From the NCBI GenBank assembly GCA_963729325.1, contig CAVSNS010000034.1, forward strand, positions 1 to 64,000: a DNA stretch of 64,000 nt, written 5' to 3'. Below the pieces are notes generated by a model. It was not told the DNA's origin and did not search any database. It saw only the letters and a list, made by a program, of their open reading frames with translations. Positions within the stretch are counted from its first letter, which is position 1, and the number at the start of each line of letters is the position of its first letter. Shown piece by piece: positions 27,008 through 38,047 of the stretch. This DNA comes from JABCYV01 sp963729325. Its GTDB lineage: Bacteria; Acidobacteriota; Terriglobia; Terriglobales; Acidobacteriaceae. Position numbers and translations under genes: made by a program.

Positions 27008-28416
27008 TTCTTGAGTTTCCCCGAGCGAGCGGCGGCTGCGCGCGGCTGCGGTTCAGATGCCGTGGCTGGTCGGCCCACACTGTAGTAGGTAAATCCGCGC
27101 CTCGCCATCGTCTCAGGATCGTAAAGGTTACGGCCGTCGATCACAATGGGATACTTCAACTGCTTACGCAGGCGATCGAGATCCAGAGCGGAAAATTCTT
27201 CCCACTCGGTCAGGATCAGGAGAGCGTCCGCGTCACGGGCCGCGTCATACGCACTACCCATGAATTCCACCTTCGATTGCAGAACCTCACGTGCTCGTCC
27301 GGTTGCGGCCGGATCATAAGCGGCGATCTGGCAACCTTCCTGCAGCAAAGCTTGCACAAGGAGAATTGCCGGAGACTCGCGGATATCGTCCGTCCCGCCC
27401 TTAAAAGCCAGACCCAGCACTCCCAGGCGCTTCCCACGCAGGGTCCAAAGCGCGCTCCTCACCTTGCGCAAGAAACGTTGCCGCTGATCTTCATTGATGC
27501 GCATGACTTCATCAAGCAGGCGGAACTCGTATCCACACTCTCGCGCCACCGACCGAAAGGCCATCAGGTCCTTAGGGAAGCAGGAACCGCCGTATCCAAT
27601 ACCAGGATTCAGGAAACGCGGCCCGATACGGCTGTCGGTACCAATGCCCTGACAAACCTGCTGCACGTTCCCTCCCACCGCCTCGCAGATCGAGGCCACG
27701 GCGTTGATGAATGAAATCTTCATCGCCAGAAATGCGTTGGAAGCGTGCTTGATCAACTCCGCGCTCTTGGCGCTGGTAATGAGTAGAGGAGGAGGAATGC
27801 TGGTCCGATCCGGCTGGGGAATCGCATCCGACTGCCGATAATAGCTGCCGTCGGTGAGCGGCGCATAGACCATACGCAGAACCGCAGCGCAGCGCTCGCT
27901 GTCGGCCCCTACCACAATCCGATCGGGATATAGGAAGTCAGTAACTGCCGTCCCTTCGCGTAGAAACTCCGGATTGGAAGCCACATCAAACGAATCTGGA
28001 GGGACCGCGTTACGCAGGATAATCTTGCGAATCCAATCGCTGGTATAGACCGGGACGGTGCTTTTCTCCACCACCACCTTGTAACGGTTGATAGCTCCGG
28101 AAATACTTCGCGCTACCGATTCCACGTAGGAAAGGTCCGCCTCTCCCTGTTCCGTGGGAGGCGTGCCCACAGCAATGAAGATTACCTCGCAGGCCCCAAC
28201 GGCCTCCCGTATGTCATCGGAGAACTGCAATTTGCCTCCCCGATGGCGTTGTACCAACTCAGGCAGAAACTTCTCGTGAATGGGAACTTGCCCAGCCTGC
28301 AAGGCCGCGAATTTTTCGCGATCGTTGTCCACCAGGATAACGTCGTGGCCCAGATCGGCGAGGCACGCCCCCGCCACCAGCCCTACGTATCCTGATCCAA
28401 TTACTGCGATGCGCAT
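27004..28416 (-). CDS. ugd: UDP-glucose 6-dehydrogenase
   Basis: NAD-dependent oxidation of UDP-glucose to UDP-glucuronate. The N-terminal Rossmann motif is MRIAVIGSGYVGLVAGACLA, the central domain follows, and the catalytic cysteine motif is GYGGSCFPKDL. The C-terminal UDP-binding domain starts KRLGVLGLAFKGGTDDIRESPA. I start at ATG 28416, directly before the first strand; the ATG six codons earlier is less likely. The C-terminal extension is basic (ARSGKLKK). The 470-residue frame is intact and coupled to uxs. Confidence 0.95.
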   Translation of the reverse strand: MRIAVIGSGYVGLVAGACLADLGHDVILVDNDREKFAALQAGQVPIHEKFLPELVQRHRGGKLQFSDDIREAVGACEVIFIAVGTPPTEQGEADLSYVESVARSISGAINRYKVVVEKSTVPVYTSDWIRKIILRNAVPPDSFDVASNPEFLREGTAVTDFLYPDRIVVGADSERCAAVLRMVYAPLTDGSYYRQSDAIPQPDRTSIPPPLLITSAKSAELIKHASNAFLAMKISFINAVASICEAVGGNVQQVCQGIGTDSRIGPRFLNPGIGYGGSCFPKDLMAFRSVARECGYEFRLLDEVMRINEDQRQRFLRKVRSALWTLRGKRLGVLGLAFKGGTDDIRESPAILLVQALLQEGCQIAAYDPAATGRAREVLQSKVEFMGSAYDAARDADALLILTEWEEFSALDLDRLRKQLKYPIVIDGRNLYDPETMARRGFTYYSVGRPATASEPQPRAAAARSGKLKK

Positions 28417-28531
28417 CCCTGGGCTCCGATCCATACTTTAACAGCTTTTCGGAGCCCCGGAGCGCACTGCCAAGAGCAAGGAAATGTGAAATTGCAAAAT
28501 GGGAATCGAAACTCAAAACCGAGACCTGAGA

Positions 28532-29796
28532 CTAAGAGCCGGAGCTTTGAACCTCTTCCGTCCGCAAGAAACTTTTGCCCTTGCGTTCCGAGCCTAGACC
28601 GAGCACGGTCATCAGCAGTGCGATGTTTGTGATCTCGAATGCGGCTAGAGCCCAGGCGTAGCCGAGCCGGTCGCGCAGGGCATACTCAATGGTATTCGTT
28701 CCTGCGGCAAAGAAAACGCCGAGCTGGTACGCCAGACCAGGCATTAGCCCTCTCACCGCATCGGGAGAAAGCTCATTGAGGTGCGCTGGAATGATTCCCC
28801 ACGCACCCTGTACGCCGAACTGCATGGCGAATGCGCCCACGGCCAACGCCGCCAGCGATCCACCGAATGCCCAGGCGGGTATTACTGCCAGAGAAAGCAG
28901 CAGTGCGGCAATCATGCTGCGACGCCGACCCAGTCTCTGCGAAAGGTGCCCGAAGGTGATCGCTCCCATGATCGCCCCAACATTAAACAGAACCGCGATG
29001 TAGGAAACCACCGCCGGTGTGAATCCACGCGCCGACTTCAAGAAGTCGGGATATAAATCCTGAGTGCCATGCGAGAGAAACGTCATGAGCGTTATCAGCA
29101 AGACCAGGTAGGAAAATCCTCTTCCAGTTGCTGGTCACCACGCGCAGGATTGCACCCATGGTCGGTGCTCGATGCTGGTGCCACGCTTCCGGCTCGCGAA
29201 CTCTGCCTCCGAATATAGAAAGCCAAAAGCGCCGGGACGCCACCCACCCAGAACATGGCGCGCCATCCCCATGCCGGTTGCACAAACCGCGCCGCCAGTG
29301 CCGCCAGCAAGTAGCCGATGGAGTATCCACTCTGCACCACACCGGACAAAATGCCCCGCCACTTGGTCGGCGCGCTCTCCATGGCCAACGACGCACCCAC
29401 ACCCCATTCGCCGCCCATACCGATTCCGTAGATCGTGCGCAAGAGCAGGAATACGGTGTAATTCGGCGCGAACCCGCACAACAATTCGACTACAGAGAAG
29501 AAAACCACGTTCGCCATGAGCAGCTTGCGGCGGCCGTAGCGATCCGCGAGCAGGCCAAAAAACACGGCGCCCACGGGCCGCATGGCCAGGGTGTAACCAA
29601 TGGTCGCGACGATTGCACTCTTGGGAACGTGAAACTGGACCGCCAACGTGTCAATCAAGAAGACGATAACGAAGAAGTCGAACGCGTCGAGGGTCCAACC
29701 CAGGAAGCTGGCGGTTACCGCATGCCATTGGTCAGAGCGCGAGAGCGCGGCATTGGGACTGCTGCCGGGAGGAATTGTCATTTCGAATGTGGCCAT
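28532..29796 (-). CDS. MFS transporter (SHS/sialate-lactate type); two suspected frameshifts
   Basis: A major facilitator with twelve predicted helices. Helix 1 is in WTLDAFDFFVIVFLIDTLA; the MFS loop motif is LADRYGRRKLLMANVVFF; later GHLSQRLGRRRSMIAAL repeats it in the second half. The pattern WTLDAFDFF with YGIGMGGEWGVGASLAMES is typical of the SHS branch of carboxylate/sialate proton symporters. The frame shifts near 29215 and 29110, and one base removed at each site joins three consecutive conserved segments. ATG 29796 is the likely start, divergent from the GAF-TonB gene. The substrate is probably a monocarboxylate or organic acid, by family only. Confidence 0.8.
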
Positions 29797-30022
29797 AAGA
29801 CCATGATTGGACCGCCTGTGCAAATGCAGGGGGAGCATTTGGCTGATCCGAATACGGCAAGTCCAGACCCCGTCCGCCCCTCCATTTCTGTTGACAAGCG
29901 GCCCATTTCGGGGGAAACTCCGCTCACTTACACTAAAAGAACTAGTACCGGAGTTTATTTTCGTGGGCCCCACTGCCCCGGCGACGGTAAGCGACCAACC
30001 CTCTGATCGCAAAGGGTTAATA

Positions 30023-31462
30023 GTGCCTCCTCAACCGATATTTCGGCCCAATCCATCCCCGCCTTCCCGGCCCAGCGTTCCGCCTATCTCTTCGACCGAT
30101 CGTGGGCCAGAGTGGCTGGACGACGAATCCGGGCTTTATCTGGCAGAGCTGGCCGCCACTCTGGCGTCTCATGGCGGAGGCGCCTTGTCCGCCGATCTTG
30201 CTTTGGATCTGTTGCTCAATGAAGTCGTGGAACAGGCATGCCTGGCGACGAATGCCAGCGGGGCCGCCATCGCCCTGGCCCGCGAACGTGAGATGGTCTG
30301 TCGCGCCACTACCGGGATCAATGCTCCGGGTCTCGGTGTTCGCTTGAATACCAACTCCGGCCTTTCCGGTGCCTGCTTTCGGACCAGAGAAGCACAGTGC
30401 TGTGATGACACGGAGAACGACCCGCGGGTGGACGCCGCTGCCTGTCGCGAGCTTGACGTCCGCTCGATCCTGGTGGTTCCGGTTTTGCATGATCAGGAAT
30501 TGCTGGGTGTCTTCGAGATTTTTTCCACGCAGCTCGCAGCCTTCGGGCAGCGCGATATTCAGATCATGGAAGGCCTAACCCGCCGGATCGTGGAGAATCT
30601 ACGCTACGCTGAAGCCAAGCCAGTCGCTCCAGTCGAGATTAGGCCCTTACGAGCAACTGTCGCTGCGGTGCATCCTGAGGCGGAGTTCGCTTCGCCCGGA
30701 ATTCTCTTCGGAGGGCCGGAGCCGCCCGTTACCCGAATCCGTGGGCGAGATTATTGGACGGGGATTCTGATCGGCATTGTGGTAATGCTGGCTTTGCTGT
30801 TGGGTTGGATGGTTGGCCGAGTAGGACGGCAGAGGACCGCAAGCCTGGCTGGAGATCAAGCGATTGCGACTTCTCCTGAGCAGGAAATAGCGACCACGCC
30901 GCAAGCAATGCCGACTCCCGATCCGACCGTTGTTAGTGCCCAGCCGCCTCCCCAGAAAGAAGCAGTTGACGCTCCGGCGGCCAACCCGTTTTCTACTCCC
31001 TCGAAGAAGGCTGGAGCCGCCCCGGGCGGATTGACGGTGTACAAAAACGGCAAGCTCATTTACACAATGCCTCCGACACAGAAATCCCATGACGCCGGAA
31101 CCGAGCTCGCCGGCTTGCGGTCGGATGAAACAGCAGAGAAAACGGAGAACGAAGCTCGGGCTGGTAATAATCCGGTAGCCGTTTCAACCGAGACTGCATG
31201 GGAACATCTCGCGCTGCGAGTCGAGCCTGATTATCCCGAGCAGGCCAGACAGAAACACCTTCAGGGCCCGGTAGTTCTAAAAGCTCTGGTCGGAAAAGAT
31301 GGCGGGATTCGTAAACTGAAGGTCATCAGCGGTGACACTCAATTGGCTACTGCCGCCACAGCTGCTGTTCGCCAATGGCGCTTCAAACCCTACCAGCAAG
31401 ACGGCCAGCTGCGGGAATTTGAGACCCGGATCACCGTGAACTTCACGCTGCCGCAAAATTAG
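30023..31462 (+). CDS. GAF-domain, single-TM, TonB C-terminal fusion protein
   Basis: Domains in order: a Pro-rich N-terminus, a GAF domain (about residues 40-205, with the SILVVPVLHDQELLGVFEIFS core), one transmembrane helix (WTGILIGIVVMLALLLGWMVG), a Pro/Ala-rich linker, and a C-terminal TonB domain (YPEQARQKHLQGPVVLKALV, AAVRQWRFKPY). The GAF domain would be cytosolic and the TonB domain periplasmic, so a cytosolic ligand sensor is joined to an outer-membrane energy-coupling-type module. GTG 30023 has AAAGGG seven bases upstream. Earlier in-frame starts exist from 29807, but they overlap the promoter region of the divergent MFS gene. Confidence 0.82.
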   Translation: MPPQPIFRPNPSPPSRPSVPPISSTDRGPEWLDDESGLYLAELAATLASHGGGALSADLALDLLLNEVVEQACLATNASGAAIALAREREMVCRATTGINAPGLGVRLNTNSGLSGACFRTREAQCCDDTENDPRVDAAACRELDVRSILVVPVLHDQELLGVFEIFSTQLAAFGQRDIQIMEGLTRRIVENLRYAEAKPVAPVEIRPLRATVAAVHPEAEFASPGILFGGPEPPVTRIRGRDYWTGILIGIVVMLALLLGWMVGRVGRQRTASLAGDQAIATSPEQEIATTPQAMPTPDPTVVSAQPPPQKEAVDAPAANPFSTPSKKAGAAPGGLTVYKNGKLIYTMPPTQKSHDAGTELAGLRSDETAEKTENEARAGNNPVAVSTETAWEHLALRVEPDYPEQARQKHLQGPVVLKALVGKDGGIRKLKVISGDTQLATAATAAVRQWRFKPYQQDGQLREFETRITVNFTLPQN

Positions 31463-31473
31463 TTGATGGATGT

Positions 31474-32298
31474 CTATCCGTTTGCCAGTTCCTTGGCGCG
31501 CTGTGCGGCTTTGACCACTGCCTTGATCAGCGTCACTCGCAGCTTGCCCTCCTCGAGCTCCATGATGCCGTCAATTGTGCAGCCGGCTGGCGTAGTTACT
31601 GCGTCTTTCAAGAGCGCTGGGTGGTCTCCAGTCTCGAGAACTACGGTGGCCGCTCCGAGGGTGGTTTGCGCTGCGAGCAGTGTGGCGATATCGCGAGGCA
31701 AGCCCACCTTAACTCCAGCTTCGGCCAGCGATTCCAGGATGATATAGATGAATGCCGGCCCGCTGGCCGAGAGTCCAGTGACCGCGTCCATGTGCTTTTC
31801 ATCGACCACTACCGTCTTTCCCACGACGTCGAACAATGCGCACGCGGCTGCTACGTGGGCGCTATCGGCAAACTTCCCTTTGCACACCGCGGTCATCCCA
31901 CAACCCAGGGCGCAGGGTGTGTTGGGCATTGCCCGCACCACGGCTATTTCGCTGGCCAACGCTCTTTCAATTTGGCTGGTGTGAACCGACGCCGCCACGG
32001 AGATGATCAGCTGTTTCTTGGAAATATTAGGGCGAATCTGCTCGATCACTTCCTGAACCACCTGGGGCTTCACGCAAACTAAAATGATGTCCGCATCGCG
32101 GACGGCGGCGAGATTGTCCGTGCCCACCGGGATCCCTAATTTTTCAGTCAGGGCGCGGGCACGCTCCTCGTGCTGGACCGTCGCGAACGTCGATTGTGGC
32201 GTGAGCTGCCCTTTTTCCAGGAGAGCCTTCAGCAGAATGCTGCCAATCTTGCCCGTGCCGAGAACTGCCACTCGCTTTCCTGAAAGATCAAACCCCAT
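31474..32298 (-). CDS. proC: Pyrroline-5-carboxylate reductase
   Basis: The last step of proline synthesis, NAD(P)H reduction of pyrroline-5-carboxylate. The Rossmann start is RVAVLGTGKIGSILLKALL. The family signatures VRAMPNTPCALGCGMTAV and SGSGPAF-like LSASGPAFIYIILESLAEAG, and the C-terminal helix segment LLKDAVTTPAGCTIDGI, are all present. The 274-residue frame is intact and of normal length. It converges with the GAF-TonB gene, with an 11-base gap between stops. Confidence 0.95.
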   Translation of the reverse strand: MGFDLSGKRVAVLGTGKIGSILLKALLEKGQLTPQSTFATVQHEERARALTEKLGIPVGTDNLAAVRDADIILVCVKPQVVQEVIEQIRPNISKKQLIISVAASVHTSQIERALASEIAVVRAMPNTPCALGCGMTAVCKGKFADSAHVAAACALFDVVGKTVVVDEKHMDAVTGLSASGPAFIYIILESLAEAGVKVGLPRDIATLLAAQTTLGAATVVLETGDHPALLKDAVTTPAGCTIDGIMELEEGKLRVTLIKAVVKAAQRAKELANG

Positions 32299-32627
32299 CT
32301 GCGTGCCTCCGATTCTGCCTTTTTGTGTAGGAAGACGTTGCTAGTGAAGATACACTGCAGCCGCACTCTGCGCGAGTGAGGGTGGGAGTCGGGAGCGAAG
32401 TCGAGGAAGGTAAACGATGCAGTTGCAGCCACACTACGTCATCGCGAGCTTCGCGAGGGATCCGGCGTGTAGAAATGCATGGTTCCAGGATAAGTTCCGC
32501 GCGCGATACCCGTGCGACAACCGGTGGAAGCGCGGGTTTCGGGAGACGCCCAGTAAGGATGCCGAGGATAACGTTGGCTTTGCCCGGAGGTCGGAGTCGT
32601 AATCAGCCGAGAGTCCTTCCGGGTCGC
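32299..32627. other. Intergenic stretch with a GTCATCGCGAGC-type repeat
   Basis: No gene is seen in these ~330 bases. Around 32437-32472 a segment reads GTCATCGCGAGCTTCGCGAG then GGATCC. It contains the palindrome TCGCGAGC/TTCGCGAG and resembles the start of the dispersed repeat between modB and modC. A short frame through it is repeat-derived. Confidence 0.5.
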
Positions 32628-35600
32628 TCAGGGCTTCACGTTCAGCGTCACCAGCGCGCTGTGACTGAGAGACCCCATTGCCGCGGTCACTGTGACTTGA
32701 TAGTTTCCCTGCGGTGTGCCGGGCTGGGCAGAGCCTCCACCACTTAGGCCTCCGCCGCATGCAGCCTGGAGAATCACGAGCAACAGGACGAGGCTAAGGA
32801 CTGCGCAAGCCCCGATCTTTTTCCGGCGAGAATTATTCCCGGCAAAACCGGCAAATACGATTCCCGGCAGTGGCAGCCACAGCCAGTAGAGTGACGCTGT
32901 GAGCTTCCGCAGCTACTTTTGCGGATGCTGGAATAGCACCGGCGGTTTGGATCGTAAGGATCACATTCGTATTGCCGCTACCGCTAGCCACCTGGATCGG
33001 GGCGAAGGCGCAGGTGCTCACTGCAGGCAAGCCGGAGCAGGACAAAGTCACATTGCTGGGAAAGCGTGTTTCCAAGGACAGTCGGATCCACATCGAGACT
33101 GTAGGTGGCGATTTGCCCAGCCATGATCGTCACCGGGCTCGTGTTGTTGAAGATTGTGAAATCGAACGTGCTGCCAGGAATGACCGTCAGCGTCGCAGTC
33201 ATAGTCTGGGTGACAGAGCCTGACTTTGCGTTCACCGTGATCGTGTAAGTTCCGGGAGCGGTGCCTCCCGGGGACGGAGTGGTTGCTAGCTTTAGGGTGA
33301 CATTGGTGGCTGCACTGCCGGCTGCAATTTGCGTTGGGCTGAACGAGCAATTGCTTAGCGGAGGCAGACCGGCGGTTGCGCACGAGTACGTCACAGTGCT
33401 GACGAAGGTGGAAGATCCAGTCGGCGAGACCCCGAGAGTGTATGCCGCCGTTCCACCAGCATTCACCGTTTGAGGCCCGGAAGTGTTGGTGATCGAGAAA
33501 CCGGTCGTTCCCACGACCACTAACGACAAATTCTGCGTTTTCGGCGACGGCGCTCCCGTCGCGTTCGCCGCGATAGCGATTGGAAATGTTCCCGTAGGTG
33601 TGCTCGCGCTGGTGCTCACGGTCATCGTGACTGCAACCGGAGTCGTCGAAGTCGGATGGACCGAACTCGAAGGCTGGAAATTGCAAGTCGCTCCCGCCGG
33701 TAAGCCGGTGCAGGAAAGCGCCACGGCTGCGTTAAACGATCCCAGGCCCGTCACTTGAAAATTTACCGGAGCAGAAGTAGCTGACTGACTGACCGTCACG
33801 CTCGCTGGAGATGGCGTGGTCAGGTTGAAGTCGACTACGTGCAGTGTGAGCAGGAAATCGCGCGTGACCGTGTTCGTGTCGGTCCCTACTCCGTGCGCAT
33901 TGAACTGATAGTCGGTTGCCGTCGGACTGCTGGCGTTCACGGTGAATGTCGCGCCGGAGTTGCTCGGCGTGAGGCTAGGGGGCGTCGCCGAGCATGCAGG
34001 TGGCGGCGACGTGGGTACCACTGACGCAGCTCAAGTTGACCGGGCTGTTATATCCATTCAGTGCCTTGAGGGTTCCATTGAAAACGGCGGGCTGGCCGGC
34101 AAATACGGTCAACGGATTATTGGAGACGGCAAACTCAAAATCCGGAGCAGCGACGAGTGTGAATTCCCACATTCCACGGCCGTAGGTCGAAGCCCGTAGT
34201 TTCTTGGTCCCGCCAGAGTTGAACATGCCCAAAGCCGTGACGGCTACATTTGGCAGATATCCTGCGTTCCCGCTGCTCGGGCGCCGGTCCAACTTCAGTC
34301 CAGCTCGGGCTGGAGGTGCTGCTGGAGAACACTCCTATGTCGGTAGCCACGTACACCGTCCCGTTGCAGGAGTTGAACCGGCGTCGATCAATACTGCGTT
34401 GGCCGGGGCATCTGGCAGGCTGTTTGGCGCGGTGCCAGTGAAGTCCGTCCACGATGCGCCTGCATTGCTCGTCTTCCACACATGGGAAACGTGGAAACCC
34501 ATGATTGTGACGTAGGCGGTGTTGCCGGTTGCGTCCGAGGTGTCGATCGCGACTGCGGAAACAGGAAAGCCTCCTGGGTTGATCGCACCCGTGCGGTCGA
34601 GCCAACTCCCGGGACCAACGCTGGCGTTCGGAGTTACCCAGATGTGACCACCTGTGGGCATCAGTGGCCCGAGGCCATCCGTCCCGGCGTAAATGACGTT
34701 GGAGAATCCGTTCGAATCCTTGATCCCTCCGGCGGCCACCGAACGCACCAGGTTGACTTCGTTTCCGGTGCAGCTGCCAGCGCCTCCAGTTTCGAAGTCA
34801 TTGGTTAAGACTGTGAAACTCGTGCCGGCCGTTGTTCCCCGCCACACTCGGCACGTACCCACGATGAGTTCACCGGAATTTTGCGGATCCAAAATATATG
34901 GCGTGTAAAACGCGCCGAAGTCCCCGCCCACCGTGGCGTTGCTGACCACCTCGGTAAAATCCTGCGCATGACAGGCAATGCCGGAGCTGCATCGCTGAAT
35001 GCTGACATCAGTGTTGGCGGTGAACCACTCCGTCGGGTTGTTGGGATTGATCGCGTTGTAACCGCCGTCGCCCGAGTTCACATTCAGCCAATTGCTGCCG
35101 CTTTCCGACGTGGCCGTAGCCGGCGAGCCATTGTCTTGCGTTCCTCCCAGAATCGTCTGCGGATCGTTAGGATGCTGCGAGAAGGAAACGAACTGCGTCA
35201 TCGAGCCCAGCGTCTGATTCAAGCTGTCGAATTGATTGCTGCCACCACACGTCCGCGTGGTCAGGCCGGTATAGCCATCCAGTGCGCGGTAGATTCCCCC
35301 GTCATTGGCGAAATACATGACGACCTGCGTGTTGTTATTGACCTGCATGAACGCCAAGTCGTGCTGATCGGGATGAACGTGCGCGATCGAACCGAAGTCA
35401 GGCGGACAGCCATAAACATGGGTTAGGTTCAGGAAGGTGGCGTCGGGAGGCGGCGCCGGCACGACGTTCGGACTGCAAGTGGGAAACGTATTAGAGACGA
35501 CGCATTTATAGAGATTAATCGCGCCGGCATAGAGATCGGTCGCGGTTGCTCCGTCGGGTACGGCCGCGAGCTCAAGATTGTAGCTTCCCTGGGAAGTTCC

Positions 35601-36854
35601 GCAGCCGCCGAAAGCGTCGCCGCAATTGGTGATGCCAGTATCAGTGAGCTCGGTCCAGGAATTACCGCCGTCATTTGTTCGCCAGATGCCTTGATCGTTG
35701 TCGCTGCTGTCGACGTACCACACGTACATTTCGTTACGGCCGGGCACGACGGCAAGCTCTCCGCGATAAATCGGACAAGCCAGCGAGGTGGGATTGGCCG
35801 GACAAACGAACGGGCTCAGCCCACCCGGTTGGTTGGCGAGGCGGCTCCAATTGATTCCGTCACTCGACGAATAAAGGCCGTGGTATCGCAGCGCCGCAAA
35901 AAACACTCCGGCGACCGCGTTGTAGACTACCGAGCTTGCTGAATCAGGCGCGATAGTAAGCCCTCCGTCTTTGATATTCGCGTAGGTCCAGGACTGACCA
36001 CCGTCGGTCGAATAGTAGAGTCCGCGGTTGGCGGAAACCGGATTTTCCAGGCCTTCAATCACGCCCTGGGTTGCGCCTGCCGCCGCAGCCACTACCAGGT
36101 TGGGAGTCGCCGTGCTGAAAGCGATCTTGCTGAAGCCCAGCCCCGCGAACGAGCGCGTGCCCGTGCTGTCCTGCGTAGTCAAAGTCCAGGTATTGCCGGC
36201 GTCGGGAGAGCGAAGGATGCCTAAGCCGTAGTAGGAATCTGCCGAGCTGTCGGTTTCTCCCGTACCTACAAGGACAACGTTACTGTTTCCTGGCTGAATG
36301 GCGATGGAACCGATGGCCAGCGTGGCTTGCGTGTCAGTGAGCGGACTCCAAGTAACACTTGAAGGATTCGGGCTAAGCGGGCCAGCATTGAGAGACTTCC
36401 AAACCCCGCCGTACGCGCCGCCCACATAAACCGTATTGCCGGTAGTGTCGGCTGGATCAACCGCAACGGCCGTGGCGCGTCCAGAAACCCAGTTGTAATC
36501 CTGGCCGCCGAATCCGGTCGCATCGGATGCCAGTGGCGCCGGTCCCAGGGATTTCCATCCGGCGGCTGCGGAGAATGCATTGGCCCCCGTCTTCTGCTCC
36601 GCGGCAAGGCGCGCGGCTCGCAACTGCATCTTCTGCAGGTGAGCGCGATAGCGTAGTGAGGCCGCCGACCGTCCAGGGACGACGCGCCCGTGCATGAACC
36701 ATTGTTTGCGCCGGCCAGCCTGGTCTTGGTCGGAATCGCTCGGCGACGCGCCTTGCGCTCGAGCCTTTGCGCCCTGTCCGAAAGAAGCGGCGCTGGCGAG
36801 AATTAGGAATGAGAATGCGAAAACAAAGAAAGACCTGGGGACGCAAATGGCCAT
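32628..36854 (-). CDS. Very large secreted BNR/sortilin-like propeller protein with Ig-like repeats; suspected frameshifts in C-terminal third
   Basis: After a signal peptide (SFFVFAFSFLILASAASFGQ) come about 800 residues of BNR/VPS10-type beta-propeller repeats (WSPLTDTQATLAIGSIAIQP, GLYYSTDGGQSWTYANI, GIWRTNDGGNSWTELTD). Several Ig-like modules rich in Ser/Thr/Pro follow, each with a LSCxGLPAGxTCxF-type strand. Near the C-terminus a hydrophobic helix (GACAVLSLVLLLVILQAA then CGGG) precedes a final short module ending ALVTLNVKP. The first 846 residues are in one frame. From 34335 down at least four frame changes occur (near 34340, 34200, 34010 and 33080, and again near 32850). It is a surface or secreted protein; propellers of this type often bind glycans, but no catalytic sialidase motif is evident. 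Confidence 0.72.
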
Positions 36855-37042
36855 CTGGGAGACCCGTCTAGTCAACGACTACCATGCGTCACCCAGGACT
36901 GGAACCCTCGGCAACGCACAATTTTCGTTTCTGTGTCTAAACGGGAAGGCCAGGTGGATAGTAGAGGACTACACGAAAGTTGACTTGACAGGCGCCAGTT
37001 GCTCGCCTTCAATCTCTCCCAGAGTTGAACGCGGAAGCCACG

Positions 37043-37258
37043 CTATGTTCCATGACCAGCATTTCGCTCCCTCGTCAGGCGAAACAAAGCTGACAGCGCG
37101 TCATCGATTTTCCGCCGTTCCTCGGGACTGATGTATTCATCCTGGGTCAACCGCCTATGAATGGCCTTGTGAGCAGCATCAATGCGTTTATCTAGTTCGG
37201 TCGGGTTATATTCCAGCAGAGCCGCTTCGTACAGCTCGCGCCAATTGGGTTGAGACAT
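37043..37258 (-). CDS. Small charged helical protein, unknown
   Basis: This 71-residue, highly charged and helix-predicted product begins MSQPNWRELYEAALLEYNP and contains KRIDAAHKAIHRRL and SPEERRKIDDALSALFRL. ATG 37258 has AGGAGGG five bases upstream, which fixes the start although the frame is open much further up. It lies just upstream of the giant BNR protein on the same strand. I recall similar small proteins in other acidobacterial genomes, but I do not know a function. Confidence 0.65.
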   Translation of the reverse strand: MSQPNWRELYEAALLEYNPTELDKRIDAAHKAIHRRLTQDEYISPEERRKIDDALSALFRLTRERNAGHGT

Positions 37259-37562
37259 AGACCCTCCTGTCACGTTGCGTGTCATCTTAAGCAGATGGGG
37301 AGGTTTAGTAAAGAGCTTCGTTGGATGCGCTCGGGGTGGAGTGCTTTCTGCAAGAGTCGGAGCATTGATGTCTCTGGCAAGAAGCGGATTGGTTGGCCAA
37401 AAATTGCGCTTACAGCGGCTCTCAATCGGTGAAATCGGTTGCCTACAGCAGTAATCGGTGACCCCGCCAGCCCATACCGCATGCTCCGATGATTGCAATT
37501 CTTTGGTCAGGTCCTTCGGTAACGTCTTATTTTCCCAACATGGGAACATAATGGGTTAAAGG
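37259..37562. other. Divergent intergenic region, nothing recognised
   Basis: About 300 bases lie between the divergent small helical gene and the PilZ-like gene. Promoters for both should lie here. I see no clear repeat, hairpin or RNA. Confidence 0.35.
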
Positions 37563-37940
37563 GTGACTCAACTCTTGCAGACCGAAGCCCATAATCGACC
37601 GCCGCGAATGCAGTTTGCACATACGACTCCGGCCGTCCTTCGCTTCCAGAATGGACGCCGCATACGGGGCAAGTTGCAAGTCATTTCCATCACCGGCGGA
37701 CTGCTGAATTTGTCGAGCCTCCTCGAACGAGGGTCTCAAGTCAAATTGATGTTCCTGACGGACGCGGGGACAGTACTTGGCACAGCAGAAATGTTGCCTT
37801 CGGTCTCAGACTCCCTGCAGCCGTTCCGATTTGTTGCGATCGATGAAAACCATGAGCGCAGGCTCCGAGATGTCATTCAGTCATCGGCCGATCAGAGCCG
37901 TCGTGAACAGCGATCGATGTTCAACGACAGAGCATCGTGA
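37563..37940 (+). CDS. PilZ-like small protein
   Basis: This 125-residue product has a beta-barrel pattern resembling a PilZ domain: VLRFQNGRRIRGKLQVISITGGLLNLSS, then VKLMFLTDAGTVLGTAEML and QPFRFVAIDENHERRLRDVIQ. The RxxxR motif is reduced to RRIRGK, and the DxSxxG motif to SITGGLL, so c-di-GMP binding is uncertain. GTG 37563 or ATG 37608 could be the start; neither has a well-spaced ribosome-binding site. Confidence 0.6.
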   Translation: MTQLLQTEAHNRPPRMQFAHTTPAVLRFQNGRRIRGKLQVISITGGLLNLSSLLERGSQVKLMFLTDAGTVLGTAEMLPSVSDSLQPFRFVAIDENHERRLRDVIQSSADQSRREQRSMFNDRAS

Positions 37941-38047
37941 CGTAACGCCAGCAATTCTCAGTTGCTGAAATCACGTGATTTACATTAGTTGTCGGTGAAC
38001 AGAATATTACTTAAGATAACCTGGCCCAACCCAAAAGGAGACAGTCC

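Noticed and set aside
26192..27085. 297-codon open frame on the plus strand
   Set aside because: It is antisense to uxs/ugd, which show full family motifs on the minus strand; the frame is open by codon composition only.
29128..30006. 292-codon plus-strand frame
   Set aside because: It is antisense to the MFS transporter; the minus-strand segments carry clear MFS motifs across the two suspected frameshifts.
32376..32747. 123-codon plus-strand frame
   Set aside because: It runs through a dispersed repeat and over the antisense of the Ig-like protein's C-terminus; it is repeat-derived.
34881..35426. 181-codon plus-strand frame
   Set aside because: It is antisense to the BNR propeller region, whose minus-strand frame is long and repetitive in the expected way.
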